Positions 62,808 through 64,000 of a stretch of DNA of 64,000 nucleotides are shown here, in pieces. The notes below the pieces were generated by a model. That model was not told where the DNA came from and made no database searches. It worked only from the letters and a program-made list of their open reading frames with translations. Made by a program: the position numbers and the translations under genes. Where the stretch lies: contig CM059582.1 in the NCBI GenBank assembly GCA_030407085.1, positions 51,969,001 to 52,033,000 of the forward strand, written 5' to 3'. Position 1 is the stretch's first letter, and each line of letters opens with the position of its first letter. This DNA comes from Trichopria drosophilae (Eukaryota; Arthropoda; Insecta; Hymenoptera; Diapriidae).

Positions 62808-64000
62808 GACAAACGTAATCATTTTAATTTACATAATAGTTATATATCATTTAAAAATAAAGAAAGTTCTAAATCCATTCAATTTCGCAAACTGTTATTA
62901 ACCACTTCAAGTAATTTTTTTAGTTAAGTCCAAAATGACTTCTAATTTTTGGTCCTGCTTTATTACTATATAATTGTTAGTAACACGAAACTAAGTAATG
63001 TTGGTAGGTGCTTATAAAAAATAAAGTGTTAAACTGTCTTAAAAAATTGAGACCGCTGTTTTTGAATTTAAATTTTCATTTATCCAGCATTTAAAAGGTT
63101 GGTCTTATGGCACGGAAAAGCAGCACAAAATCGATTTAAGTTATAGAGTGTGTTTCGTAAGAGAAGGTTTTTACCAAATTTAAAATTTTTGGATTGAAAG
63201 CACTCTTTATTTTAAAAAATAGAATTTAGTACGACACACTCTCAATTTCAAATTATTTTTGAGGTAGTACCTTTGGTTATTCCGCTATTGAAATACTCGC
63301 TTTTATAGTTATGATACTAATTTCAAAACATTTTGAATGTATCTAAGAAGAAGATAAAGTGGCTTCGGTGCGCCACTCATAACTCAACCGATTACAATAT
63401 TTTATAACTTTCTTTTCTAATTTTCTTAATATTTCATTTAGATAAATAATTAATTTTTTTCATTCGCGGAAAAGAAAGATGGCTAGCAGATTTTTAATAA
63501 AATTTGTCACTTTTGAAATTGATTCATATGGTTGTTTATTGTACCACAGATATTATTAAAATTAATAACAAAATTAACTGTGCATACTTTTTCTTTTCTT
63601 TGCATACCATCGATGAATAAGAATTTTAAGAAAAACCAGTGCTATCATTTTCTTTTAAATGAAGGGTTACAAATTCTGAAGGTACATTTCTGTTCTTAAT
63701 AGTCTCCTTATTCTTTGTTAAACACATAAGAAACTTTTGAAAATGACGTCCCACAATTTGTTTTCAATTTTAAACATACACATAATCAGAATATATATAA
63801 GTTTTGCTTTTGGTAATATGTATGAAAAATTTTAATTTTAATTATTTATTAAAATATGTTTTTTTAAATTATGTAGTTTAAGTCTCGTGGCTAAGCCCAC
63901 TTTATCGTTTGAATATACAATTAGACACCTGGAAATGATTTTTTTTAACTTTTCAAAGGGAAGAAATCTCGCGATTGCCACATAGGTCTGAACAAAATGT
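62808..64000. other. AT-rich intergenic DNA, nothing recognised
   Basis: Low-complexity A/T runs only. Confidence 0.6.

Noticed and set aside
1..64000. CRISPR array, rRNA genes, bacterial operons, ribosome binding sites
   Set aside because: The window is eukaryotic in every respect and no such structures are present.

Overview
This is an AT-rich eukaryotic chromosome segment, most probably from an insect. GT-AG introns are visible, one promoter has a TATA box and an arthropod-type TCAGT initiator, secreted cysteine-rich peptides are encoded in short exons, and the non-coding DNA is full of small inverted-repeat transposons (MITEs). A hymenopteran would fit, but nothing in the window proves the order.

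Genes are sparse. Three can be built exon by exon. (1) 34036-36926 (+) is a three-exon gene for a 110-residue secreted peptide with two consecutive six-cysteine CS-alpha-beta (defensin-fold) domains, one per exon. (2) 47613-49284 (+) is a two-exon paralogue of 68 residues with one such domain; its cysteine spacing is identical to that of domain 1 of gene 1. (3) 58445-60791 (-) is a two-exon gene for a 231-residue secreted, probably all-helical protein with two cysteines in the mature chain. It resembles a helical cytokine in general architecture only. A TATA box and initiator lie upstream at 60975-61014. Weaker candidates are a three-exon chain on the minus strand (11416-12097, two frames open), a possible terminal exon at 15781-16014 (+), and a possible 5' exon with a donor at 30000.

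The rest is mostly intergenic DNA with mobile elements. They include a complete 425-bp tRNA-derived SINE with a perfect 16-bp target-site duplication (42196-42620), a pogo-like MITE (29003-29258), and a second pogo-like copy split by a hAT-like element (9280-10376). There is also a CTCTCT-ended MITE family with TA flanks (26049, 28316, fragments at 31097 and 55165), a 919-bp foldback element with 330-bp arms (43918-44836), and other inverted-repeat elements at 18979, 45379 and 62612. A dispersed family built of palindromic GGCGTAAAAT blocks appears at about 2.45, 8.0, 24.65 and 40.56 kb. Intron 1 of the two-domain peptide gene holds a near-perfect 153-bp-arm hairpin.

Functionally, the two CS-alpha-beta genes form a small tandem family of secreted, acidic peptides; their role (immune, venom or other) cannot be read from sequence. 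The helical secreted protein may be a signalling ligand. No shared pathway between these genes is visible.
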